Origin: a bacterium
GTDB lineage: Bacteria > Desulfobacterota > Binatia > HRBIN30 > CADEER01
Length of the DNA: 64,000 nucleotides
NCBI GenBank assembly: GCA_030430165.1
Contig: JAUIGL010000020.1
Span: forward strand, 16,588-80,587
Reading direction: 5' to 3'
Each line of letters starts with the position of its first letter. The first letter of the stretch is position 1. The position numbers were made by a program, and so were the translations under genes. The notes below the pieces were generated by a model that saw only the letters and a program-made list of their open reading frames with translations, had not been told where the DNA came from and did no database searches. Positions 17,660-26,488 of the stretch are shown here, piece by piece.

Positions 17660-18832
17660 TCACAGTGTCTCGATCACCATCGCCATACCCATACCGCCGC
17701 CCGCGCACATCGAGACGCAGCCGAGCTTGGCGCCGCGACGCCGCAGCTCGTACACCATGGTGACGACCATGCGCGCTCCGGTGGCGGCGATCGGGTGGCC
17801 GAGGCTGCAGCCGCTGCCGTTGACGTTGCAGATCTCCTGGTCGATGCCGAGCGCCCGCGTGGCGGCGACGGGAACGGCGCAGAAGGCCTCGTTGATTTCG
17901 AAGAGGTCGACGTCCTTCTGCTCGACCCCGGCGCGCTGCAGCGCCTTGGGGATGGCGTCGATCGGCGACATCCCGGTGCGCCGCGGAGCAACCCCCACCG
18001 CCGCCCACGAACGAATCGCCGCCAAGGGCGCGAGTCCGTTGGCGGCCGCGTAGTCGGCGTCGGCGAGCATCACCGCCGCGGCGGCGTCGTTGATTCCCGC
18101 CGCATTGCCCGCGGTGACGGTGAAGCCTTCGATCTCGGGGTGCAGCGCCTTGAGCTCGGCCATGCCTTCCAGCGTCAGGCCGCGCCGCGGATGCTCGTCG
18201 GTGTCGAACAGGGTCGTCTCGCCTCCGGGACCCGCGACCTCGACCGGCACGATCTGCGCCTCGAAGGCGCCGCCGTCGATGCTCTCGATGGCGCGGCCGT
18301 GACTGTAGACTGCCCACTGGTCGACGTCGCTGCGCGACAAGCCCGCCTCGACGGCGGTGTTGTGGCCAACGGTGATCGACATATCGAACGCCGGAGCGTC
18401 CGGAGTCTCCGGATGCGAAGCCGGCATCCACATCTGCGGCGGCTCGCCCGGAGCGGGCGACTTCTGCTGCATCGGCATCGTGCTCAGGCTCTCGGTGCCG
18501 CCGGCGAGGACGAGGCGATCCATCCCGGCGGCGATCGACCCGGCCGCAGTGGCGATCGCGCCGAGGCCGGCCGCGCAGTGGCGATTGGTCGCCATTCCCG
18601 GCACGTTGTCGAGCCCGAGCTGCACCGCGGTGTGACGAGCGATCACGCCTCCGCCCTGCAGGCTTTCGGCGATGACGATGTCGTCGATCTCGCTCGGCTC
18701 GATCTTGGTGCGGTCGAGGGTGGCGCGGACGACCACCTGGGCCAGCTCGAACGCGTCCTTGCTCACCAGCGAGCCCTTGCGCGCGCGACCGATCGGCGTT
18801 CGCACGGCTTCGACGATCACGGGATTCTTCAT
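17660..18832 (-). CDS. Acetyl-CoA acyltransferase (thiolase)
   Basis: This 390-aa canonical degradative thiolase has nucleophile Cys86 in NRHCAAG, His346 in GHPIAATG and the second catalytic Cys376 in SMCAGGGMGMA. It carries out thiolytic cleavage of 3-ketoacyl-CoA, the last beta-oxidation step. The start MKNPVIVEAVRTPIG is the family start. It lies downstream of an aldehyde dehydrogenase and a TetR gene on the same strand. Confidence 0.93.
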   Translation of the reverse strand: MKNPVIVEAVRTPIGRARKGSLVSKDAFELAQVVVRATLDRTKIEPSEIDDIVIAESLQGGGVIARHTAVQLGLDNVPGMATNRHCAAGLGAIATAAGSIAAGMDRLVLAGGTESLSTMPMQQKSPAPGEPPQMWMPASHPETPDAPAFDMSITVGHNTAVEAGLSRSDVDQWAVYSHGRAIESIDGGAFEAQIVPVEVAGPGGETTLFDTDEHPRRGLTLEGMAELKALHPEIEGFTVTAGNAAGINDAAAAVMLADADYAAANGLAPLAAIRSWAAVGVAPRRTGMSPIDAIPKALQRAGVEQKDVDLFEINEAFCAVPVAATRALGIDQEICNVNGSGCSLGHPIAATGARMVVTMVYELRRRGAKLGCVSMCAGGGMGMAMVIETL

Positions 18833-18920
18833 CGGTGTTGCTCCTCGCGGTGAGCCGGCCGTCGCACGACCGGCGGACAATCGAAAGGCCGCCTCGGCTC
18901 GGGCCGGGCGGGCGGCGGTG

Positions 18921-19631
18921 TCAGCGGCCGAGGCCGCGCAGGCAGAACTCCCAGGTGTCCTCGGCGGTGATGCGCGAAGCTGGGTTTTGAACGAATCGAT
19001 TCATCAGCCAGCCGTACATGGCGGTCTGCTGGATCAGCAGCGCGGCCCGCCCCGGCTCGTCGACCTGCAACGCACCGTCCGCCACCGCGGCCTTGAGCAG
19101 CTCGATCAGCATGCGCGACAGCGGCGCGATCACCGCGGCCAGGCGCTCGGGGTCCTTGATCGCCAGCTGCATCGAGAACTCCGAGATCGGCACCCGGTTG
19201 TGCGAGCCGCGCACCCGCTGGGTTCCGAGAGACTCGCACCATTCGTGGAGGCGAATCGTGAATGCCCGCAGGCGGTCGAGCGGCTTGGACTCGGCCTCGA
19301 CGGCGGCGGCGAGATCCTCCACCGCTTCGCGAATGCTCTCCTCGAGCAGCGCGAAGAGCAGCTCGTCCTTGCTGTCGAAGTACTGGTAGAAGCCGCGCAG
19401 CGACTGCTTCGAGCGATCGACGACCTCCTGGATCGTGAACTCGGTCGTGCCCCTCTCGTCGATCAGCGCAAACGCCGCGTCGAGCAATCCCTGAATCCGC
19501 TTCTCGGCGCGGCTGCGCGCGGCGTTCAGGCTCTTGGCCACCGCGCGCTGTCGCCACGCCGGCACCTTCTCCCCTTCGGCGAGCTCGCCCTGCTTCGGAT
19601 CGTCCGCTTGCCGATCTTCCCTCCTGGCCAT
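18921..19631 (-). CDS. TetR/AcrR-family transcriptional regulator
   Basis: This 236-aa regulator has a long basic N-terminal extension (about 45 residues) before the TetR HTH (GTTEFTIQEVVDRSKQS, LRGFYQYFDSKDEL). It sits between the aldehyde dehydrogenase gene (20 bp upstream) and the thiolase gene, all on the minus strand, and probably regulates this operon. It is one candidate for binding the 19-bp dyads at 21160 and elsewhere. Confidence 0.88.
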   Translation of the reverse strand: MARREDRQADDPKQGELAEGEKVPAWRQRAVAKSLNAARSRAEKRIQGLLDAAFALIDERGTTEFTIQEVVDRSKQSLRGFYQYFDSKDELLFALLEESIREAVEDLAAAVEAESKPLDRLRAFTIRLHEWCESLGTQRVRGSHNRVPISEFSMQLAIKDPERLAAVIAPLSRMLIELLKAAVADGALQVDEPGRAALLIQQTAMYGWLMNRFVQNPASRITAEDTWEFCLRGLGR

Positions 19632-19651
19632 GGCGCAACTCTTTATTCCAC

Positions 19652-21115
19652 TTACGAGGCAGGTGCCACTGCGGGCGCGCCGGAGATCGACTTGAGATCG
19701 ACATACGCCTCCAGCCCCTCGCGGCCGAGCTCGCGGCCGAGTCCGCTGGCTTTGACGCCGCCGAAGGGCGCGAACGGGTCCATGCTGTACGGCTGGTTGA
19801 CACCGAACGATCCCGAGCGAACGCGCCGCGCGATCGCGAGGCCGCGCTCTGCGTCGGCGGTCCACACCGAGCCCGACAGCCCGTAGTCCGAGTCGTTGGC
19901 GATGCGCACCGCTTCGTCTTCGTCGGCGTACGCGGTCACGGTGAGCACCGGACCAAAAATCTCCTCGCGCGCGATCTTCATCCGCATGTCGACGTCGGCA
20001 AAGAGAGTCGGCCGCACGTACCAGCCGCGCTCGACACCCGGCTGCGGATCGCTGCCGCCGACCACCAGCCGCGCCCCCTCGCGGGCCCCTTCGTCGACAA
20101 AGGACCGAACCCGATCCTGCTGCCGGCGGGCGACCAGCGGCCCGATCTCGGTCGCCTTGTCCGCCGGGTCGCCGACCACCAACCCGCCGACCATCGCCGC
20201 AATCGCGTCGAGGAACTCGTCGTGTCGCGACGCGGGAACCAGCACCCGGGTCTGCGCGACGCACGCCTGGCCGTTGTTCATCAGACCCGCCACCTTCAGA
20301 CCCTGCGCGAACCCGGCCGGGTCGGCGTCGTCGAGCACGACCGCGGCCGACTTGCCACCGAGCTCCAGACTCACCTTCTTCAGATTGGCGCCGCATGCGG
20401 CGGCGATACGGCGGCCGACTGCCGTCGAGCCGGTGAACGAAACGCGGTCGACGCCGGGGTGGTTCACCAGAGCTTCGCCGACCGTGCCGTCGCCGGGGAG
20501 GAAGCTGACCAATCCCTCCGGCAATCCCGCCTCCTCGACGACCTCGGCGAACAACAGCGAGTCGAGCGGGGTCTCCGGCGCCGGCTTGACGACGATCGAG
20601 CAGCCGGCGAGCAGAGCCGGCGCCAGCTTGCCGACGACCAGGAAGAGGGGCACGTTCCAGGGCACGATCGCCGCGACGACGCCGCCCGATTCGCGCCGCA
20701 CCAGGACGTCGTCGCCGAAGAATCCCGGACGCGACTCCTCCCACGGAAAGGTCGATGCCATGACCGCGAACGCTTCGAGCAGCATGCTCGGCAGGGTTGC
20801 CTGGGAGAACTTCGAGAACGAGATCGGCGACCCCATCTCGGCGGTAATCAGCTGCGCCATCTCGCGCCGGCGCGGTTGGTAGAGCTCGCCCAGGCGCCGC
20901 ACCGCGGCGATGCGTTCGGCTGGATCGAGCCGCGGCCACGGCCCCTCGTCCTGCGCGCGCCGCGCCGCGCCGACCGCTCGATCGACGTCGTCCGGCCCGG
21001 CGGCGGCGACTGCCGCGATCGGCTCCTCGGTGTGCGGGGAAATCACCTCGATGACGTCATCCCCAGAGGGATCCGCCCAAGATCCGCCGATGAACAGCCG
21101 CCGTCCGTCCTCCAC
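19652..21115 (-). CDS. Aldehyde dehydrogenase
   Basis: This 487-aa NAD(P) aldehyde dehydrogenase has Asn154 in VPWNVP, the general base Glu251 in SLELGGKSA and nucleophile Cys285 in NNGQACVAQ. A GTG start at 21115 is chosen because GAGGGGAGG lies just upstream and the protein then begins at the family's usual point (FIGGSW near residue 8). It oxidises an aldehyde to the acid. It is first in the ALDH-TetR-thiolase run and divergent from the LLM gene. Confidence 0.92.
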   Translation of the reverse strand: MEDGRRLFIGGSWADPSGDDVIEVISPHTEEPIAAVAAAGPDDVDRAVGAARRAQDEGPWPRLDPAERIAAVRRLGELYQPRRREMAQLITAEMGSPISFSKFSQATLPSMLLEAFAVMASTFPWEESRPGFFGDDVLVRRESGGVVAAIVPWNVPLFLVVGKLAPALLAGCSIVVKPAPETPLDSLLFAEVVEEAGLPEGLVSFLPGDGTVGEALVNHPGVDRVSFTGSTAVGRRIAAACGANLKKVSLELGGKSAAVVLDDADPAGFAQGLKVAGLMNNGQACVAQTRVLVPASRHDEFLDAIAAMVGGLVVGDPADKATEIGPLVARRQQDRVRSFVDEGAREGARLVVGGSDPQPGVERGWYVRPTLFADVDMRMKIAREEIFGPVLTVTAYADEDEAVRIANDSDYGLSGSVWTADAERGLAIARRVRSGSFGVNQPYSMDPFAPFGGVKASGLGRELGREGLEAYVDLKSISGAPAVAPAS

Positions 21116-21159
21116 TGATTCCTCCCCTCTGCAGTGCAGAGACACTTGATGGAATTTGC

Positions 21160-21178
21160 ATTCTCTCAAAACGAGAAT
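21160..21178. promoter_or_regulatory. 19-bp palindromic operator candidate, best copy
   Basis: ATTCTC-TCAAAAC-GAGAAT has perfect 6-bp arms. It lies in the divergent promoter between the aldehyde dehydrogenase (minus) and the LLM gene (plus). Copies with the same spacing lie at 2031, 5445 and 29980. It is next to AT-rich sequence (GAATATAATTG) that could form a -10 element. Confidence 0.5.
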
Positions 21179-21247
21179 ATAATTGCCAACACTTCGGCGC
21201 GCGTGCTGGCGGCAGCAACGGGCTCCGGGAGCCGAAAGGATGCCAAG

Positions 21248-22201
21248 ATGCAGATCGGTCTGATGCTCGGCCCCGAGCGAGGGCGCTACCGGCAAAAGGT
21301 GGCGCAGCTCGGCAACGACGCCGCCGCGGCCGAAGAGGCCGGCTTCGCGTCGATCTGGGTGCCGCAGATCCCGGGCGACTTCGACGCCTTCACCGCGATC
21401 ACGTTGATGGGCCAGGCGACAGAGACAATCGAGCTGGCGACTGCAGTGATGCCGATCCAGACCCGGCATCCGATCGCCATGGCGCAGGAAGTCCTCTCGG
21501 TCCAGGCGGTGTGCGACGGCCGCTTTACGCTCGGCATTGGCGTCTCCCACGACTGGGTCGTCGAGGGCATGCTCGGCTTGTCGTACGAGCGCCCTGCCCA
21601 CCAGATGCGCACTTACCTGGACGTGCTGAACCCGGCGCTGCGCGGTCCCGGCACGGTCGAGGTCGAGAACGATCGCTATCGGGTCAACAGTCCGATCGAC
21701 GTCACCGACCACGCTCCCAACCCGGTCCTCCTCGCCGCCCTCGGCCCGGTCATGCTGCGCATCGCCGGCGAGCGTGCATCGGGCACTGTTCTGTGGCTGG
21801 CCGACGAACGTGCGGTCGCCGAGCACGTGGTGCCGCGCATCACCAAAGCCGCGGAGGCTGCGGGCAATCCGCCGCCGCGCGTCGTCGCCGGCATCCCGGT
21901 CGCCATCTGCCCCAACGACGAGGTCGACGACGCGCGGGCGTGGGCGAACAAGGTCCTGGGGCACTCCGAGTTCTGCGCCAACTACCAGCAGCTGCTCGAT
22001 CGCGGCGACGCGAGCAGCGAAGGCGATATCCTCGCCGCGGGAGACGAAGCGGCGGTGCTCCGCCGCATCCGCGCCTTTCGCGACGCCGGAGCTACCGACC
22101 TCGCCGTTCGTCCGCTCGCGCTCGGACGCAACCGGCAGGAGCGACTCGAGTCGCGCCAGCGCACCCTGTCGTTCCTCGCTTCGCTCGGTCCCGATCTCTA
22201 G
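21248..22201 (+). CDS. LLM-class flavin-dependent oxidoreductase
   Basis: This 317-aa luciferase-like (TIM barrel) enzyme is of the F420-dependent subgroup: start MQIGLMLGPERGRY, EEAGFASIWVPQIPG, and IELATAVMPIQTRHPIAMAQ. The start is chosen for an AAAGGA site upstream. Members use F420 or FMN to oxidise alcohols or to act as type II Baeyer-Villiger enzymes, as in camphor diketone degradation. The sequence alone does not decide the cofactor. Confidence 0.85.
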   Translation: MQIGLMLGPERGRYRQKVAQLGNDAAAAEEAGFASIWVPQIPGDFDAFTAITLMGQATETIELATAVMPIQTRHPIAMAQEVLSVQAVCDGRFTLGIGVSHDWVVEGMLGLSYERPAHQMRTYLDVLNPALRGPGTVEVENDRYRVNSPIDVTDHAPNPVLLAALGPVMLRIAGERASGTVLWLADERAVAEHVVPRITKAAEAAGNPPPRVVAGIPVAICPNDEVDDARAWANKVLGHSEFCANYQQLLDRGDASSEGDILAAGDEAAVLRRIRAFRDAGATDLAVRPLALGRNRQERLESRQRTLSFLASLGPDL

Positions 22202-22259
22202 CCAGCATCCGAAACCGATCCGGCCGACATCGCCCTCGACAACAGGTCGGGGCGTAGCC

Positions 22260-23273
22260 TCAGCGGTCGTAGTCGACGATCACCTCGGGGCTGGTCGGGA
22301 TCGCCTGGCAGGTGAGGATCCACCCCTCCTCGACCTCGTCCGCGTCGAGCGCATTGTTGACCCGCATGGTGGCTTCGCCCTCGGCGAGGAACGCCATGCA
22401 GGTAGCGCAGTTTCCCGCCTTGCAGGAAGACGGCGGCTTGAGGCCAGCGCGCTGCACCGAGCCGAGGATCGTGTCGCCGGCGGCGTGCGCGATGGTGCGC
22501 GTCTTGCCGTGGATGCGAACCTCGATCGACGTGGTCTCCGACGCAGTCGGCGCCGCCGGCTCGTCGTCGAGCTCGAAGCGCTCGATGAAGCGTCGCTCGG
22601 CATCGACCGCGTGCTGATCGAGACCAGCCTCGACGACTTCCATGAACGGACCCGGGCCACACACGTAGAAGTCGGCCGTGCTTCGGTCGGCGAGCAGCGC
22701 GGCGCAGGCCGCTGCGTCGAGAAAACCGTTCTCCGTGTCGAGGTGGTGGTGCACGGTGAGACGACCGCCGGACTCCGCGCGCAGGCGTTCGAGCACATCG
22801 CCGAAGATGACGCTGTCGGCACCGCGGTTGGCGTACACCAGCGCGATCTCGCGCGCCGTCGTGGCGAGAGCGGTCTTGATGATCGACAGCACCGGTGTGA
22901 TGCCGCTGCCGCCGGCGAAAGCGACGATCGGCGTCGACGCCGAGCGCAGCACGAACAGCCCGGTCGGCGGCATGACGTCGATGGTGTCGCCGGCGGCGAG
23001 GTTGTCGTTCATCCAGTTCGACATCTTGCCCCCCGGCACCCGCTTGACCGTCACCGTGAAGGGGTCGCCGGTGGCCGGCGAGCTCGACATCGAGTAGCAC
23101 CGAACCACCGATTCGCCGCCGACGGTCGCCCTGAAGGTGCAGAATTGCCCGGCCTTGTATGCGAAGATCGGCTCCAGCGCCGGCGGTATCGCGAAGCTGA
23201 AGGAACGCGTGTCGGCAGTCTCGTCGACGACGGCGGCTATCGCCAGGGGATGGAAGTCGTGGTTGCGTTGCAT
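22260..23273 (-). CDS. Ferredoxin reductase with C-terminal 2Fe-2S domain (KshB/PaaE-like)
   Basis: This 337-aa electron-transfer flavoprotein has the FAD motif RCYSMSSSP, the NAD(P) motif GGSGITPVLS, CGPGPFME, and a C-terminal plant-type ferredoxin domain with CKAGNCATC and a final Cys in ILTC. This domain order matches KshB, the reductase of 3-ketosteroid 9-alpha-hydroxylase, and PaaE. It is the only reductase of this type in the window, so it may supply electrons to both Rieske oxygenases. Confidence 0.88.
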   Translation of the reverse strand: MQRNHDFHPLAIAAVVDETADTRSFSFAIPPALEPIFAYKAGQFCTFRATVGGESVVRCYSMSSSPATGDPFTVTVKRVPGGKMSNWMNDNLAAGDTIDVMPPTGLFVLRSASTPIVAFAGGSGITPVLSIIKTALATTAREIALVYANRGADSVIFGDVLERLRAESGGRLTVHHHLDTENGFLDAAACAALLADRSTADFYVCGPGPFMEVVEAGLDQHAVDAERRFIERFELDDEPAAPTASETTSIEVRIHGKTRTIAHAAGDTILGSVQRAGLKPPSSCKAGNCATCMAFLAEGEATMRVNNALDADEVEEGWILTCQAIPTSPEVIVDYDR

Positions 23274-23343
23274 TGCGCTCTCGTGGCACTAGAGATGTTC
23301 TGATGATAGGGGGACACTCAATTTTTGCAAGCCTCCCTCTCGT

Positions 23344-23356
23344 ATGTTAGCAACAT
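23344..23356. promoter_or_regulatory. ATGTT-AGC-AACAT dyad in a divergent promoter
   Basis: A 13-bp perfect inverted repeat lies 10 bp before the acyl-CoA dehydrogenase start at 23366, in the gap to the reductase gene. ATTCTC (23358-23363), the left arm of the 19-bp dyad, follows it without a recognisable right arm. Confidence 0.3.
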
Positions 23357-23365
23357 CATTCTCAC

Positions 23366-24409
23366 ATGGATACCCGAGACACTCCCGAACAAGCTGAATT
23401 GCGCCGCACCGCCAGTCGACTTGCTGGCGAGCTCGGACCGCGAACCGTAACCGATCTCGACGACCGCGAGCGCAACCAGCGCCTGGCGGAGGCGGTGCGC
23501 GGCACCGGCTGGCTCGAGCTTCGCCACGACGACGGCGAAGGCAAGCCGCTGGCCAGCGGCGTCGAGGCGGCGATCATCGCCGAAGCGCTCGGTCAGGCCG
23601 TCGCCGGCGTGCCGTTTGCTGGCCCGACCCTCGCCGCCGATCTCGCGCGGCGCGCCGGCGCGCAGCCGATCGACGGTGCAGTCGTCGGCTTCGCCCCCGA
23701 TCTGGTCGGCGCCGCGGTGGTCGCGGGCACGGCCACCGACGCGCCGATCCTGGCCGTCGACCACGCCGCCCAGGGGCCGGTCGCAGCCTACGTCCTGGTC
23801 GCCGACGGCGACGGCTACCGCTTGGCGCTGGCACGCGGCGAAGGCACCAGCGACGGCGCAGACCTCACCCGTAACGTCCACCAGCTGCCGCCCGGCACCT
23901 CCCTGGACCCGGTTGCCGAGCAATCGCGGCTGCTCAGCCGCGAAGACCTCGACGCATGGACGACGCTCGGACTGGTGCTGACCAGCGCCGACATGGTCGG
24001 CCTGATGCGCGGCGTGCTCGACGTCACCGTCGAGTACGCCAAGGAGCGCAAGCAGTACGGCGTCGCCATCGGAACCTTCCAGGCGGTGCAGCACCTGCTC
24101 GCCGAGGCGCAGTGTCTGGTCGAAGGGGCGTTCAGCGCCGCGGTCTACCCGGCGTGGGCGGTCGACGAGCTCGCCCCAGCCGAGGCGCTGACCGCGGGGC
24201 GGGTCGCCAAGGCCTACGCCGCGCGCGCCGCGCGCACGGTCTGCGAGACCGCAGTTCAGGTGCACGGGGGAATCGGCAACACCTGGGACTGCATCGTGCA
24301 CGTTCACCTGCGCCGCGCGCTGCTCTCGTCCGAATGGTTCGGCGGCGACGGCGAGCAGCTGCGCCAATTGGAACGCAGCCGCTTGGGAGTAGTCGATGGA
24401 CTTTCGTGA
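23366..24409 (+). CDS. Acyl-CoA dehydrogenase, first subunit of a pair
   Basis: This 347-aa acyl-CoA dehydrogenase has a divergent N-terminal half and a well-conserved C-terminal helical domain (YAKERKQYGVAIGTFQAVQH; VHGGIGNTWD). It overlaps the next ACAD gene by 14 bp. Pairs of short and full-length ACADs form alpha2beta2 heterotetramers (FadE26-27, FadE28-29, FadE34 types) acting on steroid side chains and rings. The pairing here suggests the same architecture. Confidence 0.87.
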   Translation: MDTRDTPEQAELRRTASRLAGELGPRTVTDLDDRERNQRLAEAVRGTGWLELRHDDGEGKPLASGVEAAIIAEALGQAVAGVPFAGPTLAADLARRAGAQPIDGAVVGFAPDLVGAAVVAGTATDAPILAVDHAAQGPVAAYVLVADGDGYRLALARGEGTSDGADLTRNVHQLPPGTSLDPVAEQSRLLSREDLDAWTTLGLVLTSADMVGLMRGVLDVTVEYAKERKQYGVAIGTFQAVQHLLAEAQCLVEGAFSAAVYPAWAVDELAPAEALTAGRVAKAYAARAARTVCETAVQVHGGIGNTWDCIVHVHLRRALLSSEWFGGDGEQLRQLERSRLGVVDGLS

Positions 24410-25529
24410 TTCGCCGGAAGAAGCCGATTTTCGCAAGCGCCTGCGCGCCTGGATCGCCGACAACAACCCCGGCCTGCCGGCGTCCTCGACCGACGACGAG
24501 TACTGGGCGCGCCAGGCCGAGTGGCACACCGCGCTCTACGACGCGGGATTCTTCGGACTGTCCTGGCCCAAGCGCTTCGGCGGTCACGAGCTACCGACGG
24601 TCTTCGACGTCATCCTCGACGACGAAATCGCCGCCGCCGGCGCGCCGCCGCGACCGAGCCTCGGCTATCTGGTGCAGGGAATCACCACCCACGGCAGCGA
24701 GGCGATCCAGGATCGCTTCCTGCCCGGACTGATCAGCGGCCGCGAGCGCTGGTGCCAGGGCTTCAGCGAGCCCGACGCCGGTTCCGACCTGGCGGCGTTG
24801 CGCACCACTGCGACCCGCGACGGCGACGAGTACGTCCTCCAGGGGCACAAGATCTGGACCAGCTACTCCGACGTCGCCGACTGGTGCTTCCTGCTGGCGC
24901 GCACCGATCCCGGCGTGCCCAAGCACAAGGGACTCTCCGCCTTCGCCGTGCCGATGGCCCAGCCGGGGATCGAGCAGTACCCGCTGCGCATGATCAACGG
25001 CATCACCAAGGAGTTCGGTCAGGTCGTGTTCGACGGCGCGCGCGTCTCCGCCGCCAACATGATCGGCGAGCCCGGCGAGGGGTGGCGCATCGCCATGACC
25101 ATCGTCAGCCACGAGCGCGAGCCCGGCGAGGTCGGCTACGTCTCGCGCTACGCGAAGACGGTCAAAGATCTCGAGAAGACGCTGCGCGCCGACCCCGGCG
25201 CCTATCGCAGCGACCAGCGCGAGGCGGTCGCCTGGGCCTACGTGCAGGCGGAGATGCTGCGGCTGCACGTGCGGCGCCGGCTCTCCGAACGCCTCGACGG
25301 ACCGGACCACGGACCCGGCGGCTCGATCGACAAGATCCTCATGACCTGGGTCGAGCAGTCGGTCGGCGCGGCAACTCTGTCGGCCGCCGGATCGCGCGCC
25401 GTCGTCGACGGCGACGAAGTCGGCCTCAAGATCTACCTGTACAGCCGCGCGCAGAGCGTCATGGGCGGCACCTCGCAGATCCAGAAGAACATCATCGCCA
25501 CGCGCATCCTCGGCCTGCCGGTGACGTGA
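24396..25529 (+). CDS. Acyl-CoA dehydrogenase, second subunit of a pair
   Basis: This 377-aa protein begins MDFRDSPEEADFRKRLR and has the flavin/substrate motif WCQGFSEPDAGSDLA and the C-terminal YLYSRAQSVMGGTSQIQKNI. It desaturates an acyl-CoA at the alpha-beta bond and passes electrons to ETF. It is translationally coupled to the upstream ACAD. A crotonase and an OCH-like enzyme follow on the same strand. Confidence 0.92.
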   Translation: MDFRDSPEEADFRKRLRAWIADNNPGLPASSTDDEYWARQAEWHTALYDAGFFGLSWPKRFGGHELPTVFDVILDDEIAAAGAPPRPSLGYLVQGITTHGSEAIQDRFLPGLISGRERWCQGFSEPDAGSDLAALRTTATRDGDEYVLQGHKIWTSYSDVADWCFLLARTDPGVPKHKGLSAFAVPMAQPGIEQYPLRMINGITKEFGQVVFDGARVSAANMIGEPGEGWRIAMTIVSHEREPGEVGYVSRYAKTVKDLEKTLRADPGAYRSDQREAVAWAYVQAEMLRLHVRRRLSERLDGPDHGPGGSIDKILMTWVEQSVGAATLSAAGSRAVVDGDEVGLKIYLYSRAQSVMGGTSQIQKNIIATRILGLPVT

Positions 25530-25578
25530 CCCCTGGTCCGCCTTCGTTCTCGGCACCAGAACTCGATAGAGGTGAGCA

Positions 25579-26364
25579 ATGGACTACGACCTTCCCCAAG
25601 AGGTTCGCGTCGAGAGCGACGGCCCGCTGCGCATCGTGCGGCTGTCGCGGCCGAAGCAGCTCAACGCAGTCAACGAGGCGCTGCACCTGGGCCTCACCCA
25701 GGTGTTCCCGCAGCTCAGCGCCGACGCGGATGCGCGCGTCGCGATCATCACCGGCGAGGGACGCGCGTTCTCCGCCGGCGGCGACTTCGACCTGCTCGAC
25801 CGCATGGTGAAGGATCGCGCGCTGCGGCGCGACGTGATCGCCGAGGGCCGGGACCTGGTGCGCAACATGATGCGCTGCCGGATTCCGGTGGTGGCGGCGG
25901 TCAACGGACCGGCGGTCGGACTCGGTTGCAGCGTCATCGCCCTCTCCGACGTCGTCTACATGGCCGAGTCGGCCTATCTGTCGGACCCACACGTGACCGT
26001 CGGCCTGGTCGCCGCCGACGGCGGCCCGCTCACCTGGCCCCTGCACACCAGCTTGTTGCTGGCCAAGGAGTACGCGCTCACCGGCGAACGCATCCCCGCC
26101 GCCCGCGCCAAGGAGATCGGCCTGGCGAACCACATCTGCGCCGACGACGAGGTGTTCGCCGCGGCCCGGGCCGCCGCAGAAAAGATCGCCAAGCTGCCGC
26201 AGCAAGCGGTGGAGGCGACCAAGCGGGTGTTGAACCTGCACATGGAACGGGCGGTCCTGGCGACGATCGACTTCGCCATGGCGGCCGAGACCGAGTCGTT
26301 CGAGACCGACGATCTGCAGAACAACGTCGCCCATTTTCTCGAACGCGCGTCGGCGAAAAAGTAG
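25579..26364 (+). CDS. Enoyl-CoA hydratase/isomerase
   Basis: This 261-aa crotonase has RIVRLSRPKQLNAVN, the FSAGGDFDLLD oxyanion segment and VNGPAVGLGCSVIALSDVV. It starts 49 bp after the ACAD pair with GAGGTGAG upstream and probably hydrates their enoyl-CoA product. The C-terminal alpha-helix is complete. Confidence 0.88.
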   Translation: MDYDLPQEVRVESDGPLRIVRLSRPKQLNAVNEALHLGLTQVFPQLSADADARVAIITGEGRAFSAGGDFDLLDRMVKDRALRRDVIAEGRDLVRNMMRCRIPVVAAVNGPAVGLGCSVIALSDVVYMAESAYLSDPHVTVGLVAADGGPLTWPLHTSLLLAKEYALTGERIPAARAKEIGLANHICADDEVFAAARAAAEKIAKLPQQAVEATKRVLNLHMERAVLATIDFAMAAETESFETDDLQNNVAHFLERASAKK

Positions 26365-26488
26365 ACGCAGTTGGTGCGGAGCTCCCGTTGCTAGAGCGAA
26401 ACGGCAGCCCGCGGGATCGGTGCGTAATTCGGCAAGCGGGACCCACCCAAGTCGCCGCCGACGGAGTTCGCCGCAAAAGGAGCGAGCC

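Noticed and set aside
18921..21964. Very long minus-strand open frames extending beyond the TetR and aldehyde dehydrogenase genes
   Set aside because: Extensions upstream of 19631 and 21115 have GC-shadow composition with no domain match; ribosome sites and family starts fix the shorter genes.
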